A program made the position numbers and the translations under genes. This document shows positions 9,327 to 21,759 of a DNA stretch of 64,000 nucleotides, piece by piece; within the stretch, counting starts at the first letter, position 1; every line of letters starts with the position of its first letter. Source of the stretch: Pseudeuparius sepicola (lineage: Eukaryota > Arthropoda > Insecta > Coleoptera > Anthribidae); contig OY987305.1 in the NCBI GenBank assembly GCA_963920635.1, forward strand, positions 24,700,876-24,764,875. The letters run 5' to 3'. Under the pieces are notes generated by a model. The model saw only the letters and a program-made list of their open reading frames with translations, had not been told where the DNA came from and did no database searches.

Positions 9327-10314
9327 TTTTTGTAGATAATAATAATAATCATCGCTTTTTATGCAAACGGAAAATTGAATTGCACACCTTTCTGCACGCG
9401 AGCGACGCTTAAATTTCGCTTCTTTGGCACATTCATGGCATTTATATTCTTATGTATGATTGGCATGCATTTGAAAAACGTTTCATCTGACTGGTCGTGT
9501 AACGCCGCTCTATACGAGAATATTCAGATTCAGGGTAACGACACACTCGTAACTTGGTACACCTACTGGTCTTCCAAATAGTTCAATTTTTGAGGCAGTA
9601 TTCAATTTCATTAAGGATGTAGAGATTAATTATTATTTAGGATGGAAGGTAGAAAAAATACAGAAAATTGATCAGCTGTTATTAACATTAATGAAGCAAC
9701 GATTAAATACGCGTCACCTATACTTAGCACAGAGATTTACAGTCTCACAAGTGACAAAAACAAGACAAGGGACGATGTTCGTTTCGTACCTAAAGTAATA
9801 ACTTGGCCCGGGAATCACTATAATTTGTTTATAAATTGCCACCGAATAATCGTGTGGAATAAAATAGATAAATAAATAATAAATCAACTCATCATTATCT
9901 TTGATTGGCCTGTTGATTCTTGGATGCCATCTAATAAAATTATATTCATAGATACCAATACTTAGTGTGGGTAAGCTATCTTTCACCTGACTTATCCAAA
10001 TGATTGCTTCAATACCGGAACAGGAGCCCTTCTATGAGTCAACAAGCATGTTACAATATGGTAGTCTTAACTCTGATTCACTACACAGAGTTTGAGGGTC
10101 CTTCCTCGGAGCGATAGTTTCGACATGTAAGGAATCAAAAAAAATTTGGTAGGTTTCTAGAGACCTTATATTATTTAGTTTTGTTAGCAAAACAGACTGA
10201 ATTCTCTGGCCCAATATTCGAGCCAGAACCGTTACCAGTTTTTATTACCTGTGTTTAGTCTTCCAGATTTTCACAGTAAACCAAACATTCACGACCTTAG
10301 GGTAGGTACCTATG
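9327..10314. other. No recognisable gene
   Basis: Intergenic DNA. Short open frames at 9375-9581 (plus) and 9714-9986 (minus) show no domain, repeat partner or splice context, so none is called. Confidence 0.45.
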
Positions 10315-11695
10315 TGGCGCCCCGTAGATACCAATGAGGTGCCCCGTATATACCAACCAAAATTCTCATTTTATTTTATCAAATAATTCGATACAATGTT
10401 AAGTACTTCCTTAAAATATCTTGTTTCAAATTCATCGCGCCAGAGACCAAGCCGCCGAATATCGGGTAATAAATTAAATCGAAAAACCATGTTGTTTATA
10501 TTAGATAGATTGGCCAGGGTAATTAATGTCCCCCGAAAAACATGTTTGTTTATGTATCCTACCCGCCGACAAGCTCGCGAGCGGATAGTGAACACCTGCA
10601 GACCCCGAATCGAGTCGAAAACAATGTCCCCATCTGATATAAAAGAGGGTTGCTCCCGGACAGGAGCCAGTCGTTGCCGACCACCTTTTGCCGGGCGAAG
10701 CCCTGCCCGGCAACCCAGCGAGTGTCCGATGCCGTGCCAGCCGTAGAAGATCCCGAATTGTTGGGCGAAGTACTGCCCGAGAAGTCATCTAGAGTCTGCC
10801 GCCTGGCCTGCCAGAGATCCAGCATCAGAGCCTCAGTACAGTATGCTGTCCGTTGAACTGACCACAGAGTAAGCGAATGAATTTTGTTTTGTTGGGTTTT
10901 GTCGACTGAGTTGCCTTTCTATTTCTAGTTAATTAATTTATTTGATTTTATTTTATTTTGAATGCTATTGGTGTTTATTTGAGGTGTCGTAAAGGATTGT
11001 TATATTTTGTCATATTTTAAATCAGTGTCGTTACAGTTCTGAATATTTTACGCTAAATTATGGGTATTTAAATGCTGTTAGCATAGCAGTGCCGTATTAA
11101 GTCAATATTAATATTTTACGCTAAATTTTGGGTTTATTTAAATACGTTTTTGTGCCAATTTCAAGTGATTTTAATAATTTTGTGTCTCATCAATTTCGAA
11201 TCATTATTAATTTACATATTTTATTATCGCATTTATGTGATCAGGCTAACTAAATTTTGTGCCAATAATTTTGGTATTATTTCTTGGAATAATTTGAGCT
11301 TAATTCACGTACTATTTTCGCAGGTTTTTGTTAACAGTTTATGCTATAAGCTAGTATTGTTCGCCACTTAGGCTTGAAACCAGTTACTAAAATTTAAAGA
11401 TAAATTATCTCGCGCTAAATTCTTTATTGTTGATTCTTTTCTGTAATATTTACTTAGGAATATTTTAATAATTCATTTTGTTCACGTCTGTGCATCCTCA
11501 ATCCATTTACTGTGTAATTCGTAACCTGTATATTATTACGCCATAGACGTATCATTTACTTTTTTAATATATGTATTAAAATTCCCCTGTTGTTTCCGTT
11601 AATCCTTAGGCCCACACAAATAGGTAAATTAACTTATGGACCACCTTTAAAGGTACCGCTCGACCAACTAACATCAAAAACAAAGGTGCACGCCA
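10315..11695 (+). mobile_element. Candidate long LTR of a plus-strand gypsy-type element
   Basis: Ends TGGCG and CGCCA are inverted; the primer-site candidate TGGTGTCAGGTGTGGGGTCC follows at 11700-11719, and a gag wreck lies downstream. A TATA box (TATAAAA, 10638-10644) precedes a GC-richer stretch that would be the start of R. At 1381 bp this is long for an LTR, and no second copy is present to confirm the ends. Confidence 0.45.
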
Positions 11696-11699
11696 TAAA

Positions 11700-11719
11700 T
11701 GGTGTCAGGTGTGGGGTCC
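11700..11719 (+). promoter_or_regulatory. Primer binding site, plus-strand gypsy-type element
   Basis: TGGTGTCAGGTGTGGGGTCC is closely similar to the site at 1655-1674 of the minus-strand element, indicating use of the same or a related tRNA primer. Confidence 0.62.
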
Positions 11720-12070
11720 AAAAGGATAAAGGAGGGGTAGTGTGGAAAATTTTAGGAAAATTGTTGGAAAAATCAAGAAATATTGTAGAAAATCTGTGTA
11801 CAAAAGGATAAAATTTATGCGGAAGAAAATTTTAGGTTCAAAAGGAATTTTTACGGATATTTTGGTAAGAAAATAATAGGAAAGGCGGAAAATTGTGAAA
11901 AAGAAAATTTTAGGAAAACTGTGTGACATAACTGTGTGAGATAACGGTTTAGAAAATTAGGAAAAGAGAGGATAGGAGGAACTATTTACGGGTGAAGAAA
12001 AATTCCATCCAGAAATAGAGGTAAATAAGGAAAGAAAATTTAGAATTTATTTTTAGTAAAGAATTTTGAA

Positions 12071-13110
12071 ATGCCAAACGAACAAGAGGAGGCAATGGCA
12101 GGGCCAAACGGCGCGGAAGGTGAGGTAATGAAGGAGGTAACCTCGAAACTGTTAATGGGAATATAGGTAAAATTTAGAGGTTAGGTCGTGCGTCAAAATT
12201 AATAATGGAATAGAAACTGTACCAATATTCAACGGGAAAGCTAAAAATAGAATATTTTTGTATAAAGAAACGGCATTATTCGCAAACTTGGTCTGAAGGA
12301 CAGAAAATAGCTATAGTCAGGTTAAAACTAAGAAGCAGCGCGAAACAATAAATCAAAGCGGAGCCAGAGTTACAAAAAAGGACAACGGATTGGCTTAAGT
12401 TTAGGGCTACATTACATAAATACTTTAAAAAGCGAATTACAGCAAGAACAAAAATTTAAATATAAATATTCATGGAAGTTAGGCAAAAATACGGCAAAAA
12501 TTATAGGCAAATTTTAACACAACAAAAATTTTTAGGAAATAGAACAGTAATCTTAGTTAACAGTCAAGTAAAAAATAGCGTTCTCCAAGAAAACAAAACT
12601 AGAACGGGACGTTACTACGCAATTTGTGTTAGGATTTTTAAGGCATATTAAACAACGAGTATTATCTCTAGAACAGCAACATATAATAGAAGCTTTAAAT
12701 TATGCGAAAAAGAACATACGATTAGGCCGCTGCAACACAATAGGAAATGTCGCGAAGTAGATGTTATACAGCCTGATTTTACCGCGGAGAGCACGCATGA
12801 TTGCGCAATATTGCATGAATCATAAATAAGAGAGAACGTCACCACGAATCGCCTTCAAGTGTTTTAGCTAATACAAATAGGATATTTTTGCTCAAAAATT
12901 TAGAGAAAAGCCGCTGCAGAGTAATAATCAAGTTTGCTAAAATAGCAAGGAAATTAGACCATTTTGTACGGAAATGCACAGAGGACCGCCTCAAAAATAG
13001 ACGCGAAAAGTGGCAAATGAAATTAGGCAAGATAAAATTACAAGTAGGTAATATACCACAGGGAAGTAAGAGAGCGAATTTAGGGGATATTAATAAAAAC
13101 ATATATTGAA
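12071..13110 (+). pseudogene. gag of gypsy-type retroelement, heavily mutated
   Basis: The frame starts with MPNEQEEAMAGPNGAEGE at 12071 and soon meets a stop. Recognisable pieces follow in changing frames: VPIFNGKAKNRIF, then QKIAIVRLKLRSSAKQ, then TTDWLKFRATLHKYF near 12390-12430, which is the conserved Trp/Phe segment of Ty3/gypsy gags. Near 12945-12985 KLDHFVRKCTE is the second half of a CCHC zinc knuckle whose first cysteines are lost. Several stops and frameshifts make it non-functional. To about 13620 the sequence is AT-rich with no recognisable pol. Confidence 0.72.
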
Positions 13111-13625
13111 TCATCAGATGTGAGAAAGTATCGCATAAGCAAAGCATAGGCTACAATATTGAGACACGAGAAAATCAAATGCAGAAATTTAGTTTGAGAT
13201 TAAGACTAGAAATTATACAAAAAGGAATTAGCTACATGGTAAATTAAAAGTTAATAGGAAAAATAAATTGTCCACATGGTAGATCAAGGAAAATGGAGAA
13301 TCAAAAGTGCAGTTAAAAGGCGTAAAAGAAGTATTATTATGAATAATAAATTATACGTCGAAGATCAAGAGTTGAGAGTTATAGTTGAAAGTTAGCTAGT
13401 GAAGTTAAAGGGCAACAAGAGAGTGTTGTGATTAGTGACAGTGTAATTAGAAGAGAAGAAGAAAAAGTGGTTCTAAGTGAAGTTCTATGTCAACAAAGTA
13501 AGGAGATTAAAAAGTGAAATTATGAGGTTAAAAATTCCAACCAGCTGGCCTGCGACTGGTCGCTGTGCTCCGAGACAGGGCCGGCTCTCGAGCGTCACCG
13601 CGTCTGCCAGGGTCGGATTAAGTCA

Positions 13626-13851
13626 AATAATATCACAAATATTTATAGATTATCCTGCCTTATAGATTTTTCACAGTTGTTGTTCTTTGTAATATGCTTT
13701 GCAGTCGTGGTTAGGTGCATGCACACATTATGCATTACAGTATCAGTAGTTGCTGAAATTGTTTGGAGGTGAAAAAGAAATGAAAGTATTTGGAGATATC
13801 TCAATGTATATAATATATTAATATATATTATATATTATTATATATTATATA

Positions 13852-13906
<55 letters not shown>

Positions 13907-14154
13907 AATAATATCACAAATATTTATAGATTATCCTGCCTTATAGATTTTTCACAGTTGTTGTTCTTTGTAATATGCTTTGCAGTCGTGGTTAGGTGCA
14001 TGCACACATTATGCATTACAGTATCAGTAGTTGCTGAAATTGTTTGGAGGTGAAAAAGAAATGAAAGTATTTGGAGATATCTCAATGTATATAATATATA
14101 TTATATATTATTATATATTATATAATATAATATAATATAATATAATATAATATA

Positions 14155-14232
<78 letters not shown>
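13626..14232. repeat. Direct segmental duplication with (TA)n tracts
   Basis: About 195 bp (from AATATCACAAATATTTATAG) at about 13628-13825 is repeated almost perfectly at about 13909-14100. Each copy is followed by AT/TA repeats (about 13826-13904 and 14090-14232). The arrangement suggests duplication by slippage or recombination between TA tracts. Confidence 0.88.
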
Positions 14233-14240
<8 letters not shown>

Positions 14241-14931
14241 ATATATTATAAAAATTATAAACACTAATAAGTGCAATACAAAATAACACAAATTTATATT
14301 ATAGCAGTTACTCGCATATCTCTGTTTAAAAATTTCAAAGATGAAAATAATCTAAATACAGACTCAATAAAAAATCATAAGCAAATGATTCACACGGATG
14401 AATATAACCATATAGCATATAAAGTCCTTCTTTTATTTTTATACCTTCATTATTTTCTGCTGCGCATTTAGGAAAACATTTACAAAACTGGTCTTCTAAT
14501 TTATAAATATTAAATTAAAATATTATATAAATTATATAATCCAAAAAGTCTTGTGGGGGAGAAATTAAATTTTCCTAAAGTTTCATTACCTGAAGTTTCA
14601 TAAGCTTTAAAGAAAGTGAACATGTCACTCTCTCTTAATAATGTGGGATTATTTACATACGAAGTACAAACGTCGCACTAATGTTTTTCTAAACATTTTT
14701 TCAAGAAATAACCAGAAACATATTTATGCTATACATTTTTTCTTCACTTCATTCTAGATTTATATAATCAGTAGTGTTAATTGACAAATTTGAGGAAACT
14801 GTTGTTGGTTTATGAACATTTTTTTTATAAATCTCCGTTTTTTCTGGCGTAAGGACTAGAAGAAGAGCATCAAAGTCTTCAATACAATTTGATCCTTCAG
14901 AATGTTGAAAGTATTAATGCAGAATAACTTT
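14233..14931. other. No recognisable gene; P-element 3' flank
   Basis: AT-rich sequence downstream (minus sense) of the P-element transposase pseudogene. It may hold the 3' end of that element, but no terminal repeat was identified. Confidence 0.4.
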
Positions 14932-15211
14932 TTAAAGGCTCTCACACTGAATAGATGTAGGGTTTAAACAGTTTCCTCCTTGCTGTCTTATGCTACCAAA
15001 AAAGTTTTCTAGACAATCTTGGTTAAACCTTCTCGTGTAAAAACAAGCAACATTTTCTAAATTAAATTTGTCCCAAAGCTGTAACATTTTCCAACCCCTG
15101 ATGATATTTATCTGTTTCGTTACATCTTTTCGTCCGTTTAAAACTTTGAGTGTATCCCAAAAACAATACATTTCATTCAAAAAGTTGATTTGAAAATCTG
15201 CCCCCACAAAT
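14932..15211 (-). pseudogene. P-element/THAP9-like transposase, C-terminal segment
   Basis: Minus-strand coding sequence with FNQDCLENFFGSIRQQGGN, the conserved LE(N/L)FF..IR..GG block near the end of P-element and THAP9 transposases. Reading upstream it starts just after the AAAT duplication at 15208-15211. The preceding part of the gene lies at 20864-21265, and the two halves are in the same frame when the insertion 15212-20863 plus one AAAT is removed. The frame ends at 14932. Confidence 0.85.
15208..15211. repeat. Left 4-bp target-site duplication AAAT
   Basis: Matches 20864-20867 and flanks the inserted Sola-like transposon. Confidence 0.85.
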
Positions 15212-15923
15212 CGCACCCTCAATGTAAAACTAACATATCTCAAAAAAAAGGAAAAAGTAGATTTTTGATTAATTCATTTCCAAATAGGATTACTAATCAA
15301 ATGAAAAAGTACCATATCGCGAAAAAGGCGGGAAATATAAGGATAATAATAAAACAAAATTACTAACACAAACTACGATCAAAATAATTGCAATGGAAAA
15401 GTAACACATACATAATTGTTGTCCATAATCTGCAAAAAATTAGATAATAAATTAATGAAACACCACCACATCAGTCAATGTAGCAGTATTTACCTATAAT
15501 AAATGCATATTTCCATTTAATTTCCAAATGTTAGATGAACGCAAAACAAAATATGGCAGTGTTACATTTACATTTAAAGCCATAAATCTAATATATCGGA
15601 AGAAATACTAACACAACTCCAAATATGCCGGTATACGGTTAGACAATTATTACCAAAACACCAATGCAATATTAACACAACGCAAAAAATGTTGATATTC
15701 TATTGGTCGCGTGCCGTTTTTAGGCGCGAATATTCCACATAAAACTGGTAATATTTTGGAATACGTTAGTATTGCACTAAAAAGCTGTGCTAAAAGGGTG
15801 TTTTGATTTTAGTCGAGATTCAACTTGTCTGGTGCGACGTGTGTGATCATTCAAAAAGCATCTTGTGTGATTTAAGTGTGTTCTTGTGTTTGTTGTTAAT
15901 TTGTGGGATTAAAATAAATAACC

Positions 15924-18900
15924 ATGATGTCAAGTCGCGTTAAAAAGATGTTTAGTAATTTAAAGGAACAAAAACAGGTAAGTTTCTTTCATTTTGTTCA
16001 ATGTTTTGTTGTAATTTTGCAACGGTGAGTCGATTTTGAAGTTGATGTGCATTATATTTAGATTCAAAAACAATGTCTAGGGTTTAACAATACTGAAATA
16101 TTAATTACAAAAGGCATATTAAAGGACCCTATGGTCTCTTTTGATTCTATGAATGAAGAATTAACTATGACTCTTTTGGTCATTTTGTACTTTTCTTTTA
16201 TGTGGATTTTTTTAACGTTTTCACCTCTTGTGATTTGCTATGCGTTCTTAGTTTTTTTAAGTTTGCCAGTTTTTTAATATTGCATTAATATGAATGTACT
16301 AATTTTAGGAACCACGTGAGGTAATCCCCGAAGTCCAGGAAGTCCTACAAGAACCCCAACATCAAATATTTTTTTATGAGCCTGTCACTGAGAACGAAGT
16401 CACTGAGAACGAAGCCACATTATGTTATGATACTGATGCATGTCAGCTAGAATCCGAAATAGTATTGGTGAGTACCTATCTAAGGTAAATGTACCAAAAC
16501 CTGACACTTTAAGACTATTGGAGGCAATTGTGACTATTTCACACGAATATTGAACTTGCCATTTTTGTCATAAAACCATTTTAGGTAGAAAACAACTTCA
16601 ACAAGCTGAAAAAATGCCACACATTTAATAAAATGTTATATTTAATTGTAAAATATTAACTTTTATTTAGAACCTACGCCTGCACCAAAAGCTGACAGTG
16701 TTTATCAACGATGTTCCTAAAGCTGAATATGTTTGTTCTTAAACCTGATACACGGTATTATATGTTGTTATCTATTAATTAATTATGGTTTTAATTGTTG
16801 TTTTCTTGAAATGAATAGAAAATGTTTTTGTTTATTATTTAGATGCTTAAAAATTGTTTTGAAACTTTTTGCGACAAAGTTTTTTGATTGTTGGAGGGCA
16901 AGCATCATAACAATACCACGACGGTTCATGACAAATTTGGCAATAGGTAAGTTAGTAAAAGTAAGTCGTTGGTTAAGCAACTTAATAAATAAATTTAATT
17001 ATTTTTTCAGACACCTAATTTTTCTTTCAGGTCTGTACCAGTTATAATACACTACACGCACATTATTAGAACCTGTTTGTTATTTTTAAGAAATACTTAC
17101 AAATATAAATTTAATAGTATATTTCCTAACAAGTGCGGAAAGTGCCACTTTTCCGCACGCGATTGCAGTTGGCTGAACGACGCGTAGCGAAGTTCAGCCA
17201 AGAAATCGAGTGTGGAAAAGACACTTTCCGCAAGAGTTAGGAACACTATTTTTTCTACAAGCGTGCGGAAAAGTAAGACACTTTCCCGCACGCATTTACT
17301 TTTCCGCACGCATTTTAGTTTAGAAAGTGTCACTTTTCCGCACTAGTGCGGAAAAGTAGTGCGGAAAAGTACTTTCCCGCACTAGTGCGGAAAAGTTACA
17401 CTTTCTAAACTAAAATGCGTGCGGAAAAGTGTACTTTTCCGCACGCTTGTAGAAAAAAACTTTTTTTTCATTTCTTTAATATTGAAACACCCCCTTTGAA
17501 CAGGTACTGGCTCTGAAATCAACTCAACAATATCATCTGGGGCATATAGGATTTCGTCTTTACATTTGGGCCATTTATATAAAAAATTGACCACTAGCTA
17601 ATGGTATTCCATCTTTAATATCCCTCATTGCATTTTTTAATGCTTCTTCAGAATAATTTTGAATTTTCTTGGGAGGCATCTTTGGCTAAAAAGGTATAGG
17701 TACATACAATATCAGGATTAGGAACAAGAATTATAATGTAATATTCTTAATGCTGACATTACTGTCAGGTTTAAGAAAAACGCAGATTTTTGAACCTAAA
17801 CCTGACATGAGTTGTATTTTTTACAATTTTGAGGTTATAAAATTATTCTTATAAAATTTTAGTTATTTTAAACCTCCCTAATGATTGTACACCTGCCACT
17901 TCAACAAAACTTTCAAAATATATAAAAAAAAATGTACTTACCAGGGACTCTAAGCCTTAAGAAATTGTTAACGAAAAATGACTTTCTTAAAGAAACAGAA
18001 CACCTTGAATTTTAGGTTACACTGAATTAAAATGTTTTAGCTTGAATGATTGGTTGCCTATGTCAGTGTCGACTAGAATATTGAAATAATAATTGCAGAT
18101 GGTGGGTATAGACCCATCTATATGAATAAGCTTGTTTTTGTTAAAAAAAAGAAACGTGTCAGCTTTTAGGACTATGTCAGGTTTTGGTGCACCTACCTTA
18201 TACCTATGCGTTTTGAATATGAAAGTATAGGCTGTGCCAATAGACCGATAATTAAAATAAAATATTTTCAGATGGACCCATCTAATACTAACTGCAATTC
18301 TAGTTTTTTTGATATAAATGAAGCCATTATGTCTGCTCCAGTTGTGATCTCAGTCGCCGAACATTGTGGAACACTCACAATTCCTAATCTAAACGATCAA
18401 AGCAAAAGCTGCATTGAATTATCGTCACCTATTCATGTTGCAACATCCAACGAAGAGTATGGTTTGTTGCCAATAGATGCCGAACAACCTAATGCTGAAA
18501 ATGGGAATAACGCATTCATAAATTCTGAACCAATTTTAGAAAAAAGCCCTATACGTGCTGACACCTCAGACGAAGATACCGAAGATACTGATTATATTCC
18601 AGACTCGGAATCAGACGATAGTTTGGGACAAGAAAATACAAACACAGAATTAATGAATGACAATACCAAAACAGATGAACGTCAAAAATCCAGAAAGAGG
18701 AAGCGAAATAAAGAAAACTGGCCCCGGTCAATAAGAAAGCAAAAAAGAAATTTGGGTAAAAGCTACTTAACATCTAACAACAAAGAAGTCCCGGACCGTT
18801 CCCTGCAAGTTCCATGTACTGATAAATGTAAGCAAAAATGCATTACAAAAATTTCCGAAACATCAAGAATGGAAATTTTAACATCGTTTTGGAAACTGGG

Positions 18901-20428
18901 TGACTTAACTCGACAAAGGCAATTTATTTGCAGCAATACAGAAGATATAAAACCCAAATACCGTTATATAAAAGAAAACAGTCAAAGAAAAAACAATACA
19001 CAAGCCTATTATTTCCATGTGAATAACGGAAAAATTCGAGTGTGCAAAAAATTTTTTATGAGCACCTTAAACATTGGTGATACCATGATTCGTACAGCAA
19101 TGAGAAAAAGTAATGATAAAAAAATCGTTAGCCCTGATTTGCGTGGAAAACACGGCAATCATAAAAAGTTAGACCCTGCATTAAAAGCTGGTGTAAGAAA
19201 ACATATTGAGTCATTGCCGACGGTAGAATCCCACTATTTACGACAACAAACAGAAAGAACCTATATAGAAGGAGACTTAACTCTTGCAACTTTGTACCGT
19301 GATTACAAGCGCGAATGTGAAGAGTCTGGCAAACCTTTTGTGAAGGCTTGCATTTATGAGAATATATTTAACTTTGAATACAACATTGGATGGCATAGGC
19401 CCAAAAAAGATCAATGTAGTACGTGCGAAAGATTTGCGAATTCTTCTGCTGTCGAGAAAGAAGAACGTCAAACTGAATACCAGAAACATGTTGCTGACAA
19501 AACTAAGTCTAGAGAAGAAAAACAAAAAGACGTGTCATTTGCCTTGGAAGATCCAACCAGAGTAGTGGCAGTCTACGATTTACAGTCAGTCCTTTCCACA
19601 CCATGCTCAGAAGTCTCTGACTTTTATTACAAAAGTAAGTTGGCAACATACAACTTCACGATTTTTAATATAGCTAACAAAGAGGGTTCATGCTACGTTT
19701 GGTCGGAGAATATTGCAAAGCGCGGTGCTACTGAAATTGGAAGTTGTATTTTGCAATTTTTAACATCTAATTGCAAAGAGAAGCATGTTACTTTTTACTC
19801 GGACAACTGCGCAGGACAAAATAAAAATAAATACATCGCCAGTTTATATTTATATGCTACAACCTTTCATGAAATTCGATCTATAACACATAAATTTTTG
19901 GTAACTGGTCATACCCAAAATGAGGGTGACAGCATGCACTCTTGCATTGAGAAAGAAAAAAAACGTTTGTTAAAGGGTGGTCCTATTTTTATTCCCGCCC
20001 AGTGGATTCCCGTTATTCAAGGTGCAAAGAAGAGGGGCAAGCCGTATCAGGTAAAAGAAATTCAGAAGTTATCCAATGACATAGGAACGAACTTCATCAC
20101 TGATGTTGAGAGAAAAAAAGTCAAGTGGACTGAAATAAAAGTTATAATGGTAACTAAAGATAAACCTGATAGTCTATATTTTAAATACGAATATGGGGAT
20201 GACATTCCATTTAGCGAAATACAGGTTCGAAATAATGTGTCATTAAGGTCTGGTAAACGGAACACGAGAAATGTAATACAGTTCGATGGCAAGTTGTGTC
20301 CCGCCTATTCGGAAGATTTAAAAATTTCGAAAAACAAAAAAGATGGTCTTGTGACACTATGCCAAAAAAACTTGATTCCTAAACCCTATCACAATTTTTT
20401 CATGAATTTATCTAGTGAATCAAAATAG
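15924..20428 (+). CDS. Transposase gene of the Sola-like element, three exons
   Basis: Predicted exons are 15924-15977, 16309-16467 and 18272-20428, all in phase 0 with GT-AG introns (donors GTAAG and GTGAG, acceptors TTTTAG and TTTTCAG), giving about 789 aa. The N-terminus has a VTENEVTENE direct repeat and an acidic stretch (SDEDTEDTDYIPDSESDD), then a basic RKRKRNKENWP region likely to localise or bind DNA. A Cys cluster (CTDKCKQKC) precedes the core. Core motifs VVAVYDLQ, FYSDNCAGQNKN and TGHTQNEGD supply candidate catalytic acidic residues. A second Cys pair lies in CSTCERF. The large exon alone is open for 740 codons from 18206, but the first 22 of these lie in the intron. No internal stop is present. 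Confidence 0.82.
16481..18200. mobile_element. Inverted-repeat element nested in intron 2 of the transposase gene
   Basis: Left end TAAGGTAAATGTACCAAAAC and the complement of the right end TAAGGTAGGTGCACCAAAAC begin a terminal repeat of about 26 bp. TA occurs at both tips, consistent with a TA target duplication. The motif around CCTGACA/TGTCAGG is repeated internally. No transposase is recognised. Removing it leaves an intron of about 84 bp, a normal insect size. Confidence 0.68.
17110..17453. repeat. Nested palindromes built from GTGCGGAAAAGT motifs
   Basis: The stretch repeats AGTGCGGAAAAGT and its complement ACTTTTCCGCACT many times. A large palindrome with arms of about 95 bp runs from about 17257 to 17453: TTTCTACAAGCGTGCGGAAA on the left is matched by CGCACGCTTGTAGAAAA on the right. 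Diverged relatives lie near 6090-6215 and 6560-6650, so this is a dispersed fold-back family nested within the intron element. Confidence 0.8.
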
Positions 20429-20863
20429 GTATTTTTGATTTTTTACAAAATAGTTTTTTTTATGTTTTAGTACAATGTATTAGTTTATAATATTAAGAGT
20501 ATTATTTGGTCTCAAATACAGTTTTTGTAATGTTTGTATCTTTTTATATTACATTCCCTATAAAAATGGTAGTTTTTAGTTTTCAAAACTGTAATACTAT
20601 CTTAATAATTGCCCAGTGAAGGAATACCATATCTCAAAAAAATCTATACCTGTTTTAATTCCATACAAAACTATATAAGAAATAATCAATATAATCTCGG
20701 CTTATCATAAGTTTTGCTTTTACTATAAATTGAGCAATACATCAAACAAAGTTAAATTATTCGTACTGAAAGTTAAACATATTTTATCGCTTTCAAAAGT
20801 TTAAAATTGCATTATCTCGAAACTGATAATTTTGAGATGTGTTACTTTAACATTGAGGGTGCG

Positions 20864-20867
20864 AAAT
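20864..20867. repeat. Right 4-bp target-site duplication AAAT
   Basis: Matches 15208-15211. Confidence 0.85.
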
Positions 20868-21758
20868 GGTCTATTGAAAGATTTACCACCTTCACCTTTT
20901 GAAGAATTCAATATATCAAACAATTTGTCTTTTTTATCAACAAATGTAACTGTAGCATATGCAGCGGATGGTAACTGATTAAATTCTACGTAGGTATTTA
21001 GCGTTGCAGCAACTGTTGCACTAAAAATTTGTGCAGCAAACTTTACTTTCATTTTCTGAAAACAAGAAGGATTTAAATGCTCATTTGTGAGTTTTGAACA
21101 ATGCCTCAAACTCAGAGGTTTTTGTTTATCACTTGCATACATTGCATCAATGTGTGACTTATTTGTTAATCCTTCAGAGATTTGAAAAATATATTTAAAA
21201 AAGTTATTTCTAGTTGACTTCAACAAATGTGGTACATTGTGTATCGTGAAAACCAACAATTTCATCTCGGCCTCTGTGATAAAAGAAATGTCTTTTTATT
21301 GACATTTCATCGACACATAATATGCAGTCCTTTACCCTATCTTGAAAAGATGATGGTCTCAATTGCATTAAAAACGAAGCTATTTAAACTAGCCAATATT
21401 GGCCACCACTTATTTGTAATTCTGTGCAGTGTGCTTTTTGAGGGCAATGACAGGGGTGTTCTTAAAAATCGATATACATGTGGACTTAAAAAATAAAGGG
21501 TCAATGCAAATTGTTTAAAGTAAGCAGTATAGCGGAAACCGTGCAGATTTTTTTTAGAAGTTTCATAGCATATTTTTAGAAATACTGCTGTTGGTGGTGT
21601 GAAGTGTCTGTTGCAGAAATCAAAGAACTCCTCGGCCGTTATATTATTCGGAGCTTGCTGTTTTCGTGCATCATATGTCTAATTTCTAATTTTTTGGCGC
21701 ATAGCATGCTTTCTTGGAGTATCTGCAGTTAACGATGAAACTGTTTGGATGGCCGTAT
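20864..21758 (-). pseudogene. P-element/THAP9-like transposase, central segment
   Basis: The minus-strand exon begins after the acceptor TTTTCTTTTAG at 21759. It shows FALTLYFLSPHVYRFLR and a following LPSKSTLHRI block, then CILCVDEMSIKR, then NVPHLLKSTRNN and MKVKFAAQIFSATVAATLN, in the order of P-element transposases. Stops occur in the upstream half. The DEMSIKR and VPHLLK blocks lie too close together and in different frames, so the domain between them, which includes part of the catalytic region, is largely deleted. The downstream half (20801-21265) is open up to the Sola-like insertion. THAP DNA-binding domain not seen. Confidence 0.83.
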
Positions 21759-21759
21759 C

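Larger units (their letters stand above)
15212..20863 (+). mobile_element. Sola-like DNA transposon, 5652 bp, with TIRs and 4-bp TSD
   Basis: Left end CGCACCCTCAATGTAAAACT and the complement of the right end CGCACCCTCAATGTTAAAGT agree over about 34 bp with few mismatches. The flanks carry AAAT on both sides, and the insertion splits a P-element transposase frame. Inside is one gene for a large DDE-type transposase (three exons, 15924-20428). The 4-bp duplication and the transposase type suggest the Sola superfamily, but that name is from memory of family traits and is tentative. The transposase looks intact, so the copy may be young. Confidence 0.83.

Noticed and set aside
9375..9581. 68-codon frame with hydrophobic start
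   Set aside because: Single short frame without homology, splice context or repeat partner.
10396..10856. Several overlapping frames on both strands
   Set aside because: They lie within the candidate LTR around its TATA box; no domain and no conservation.
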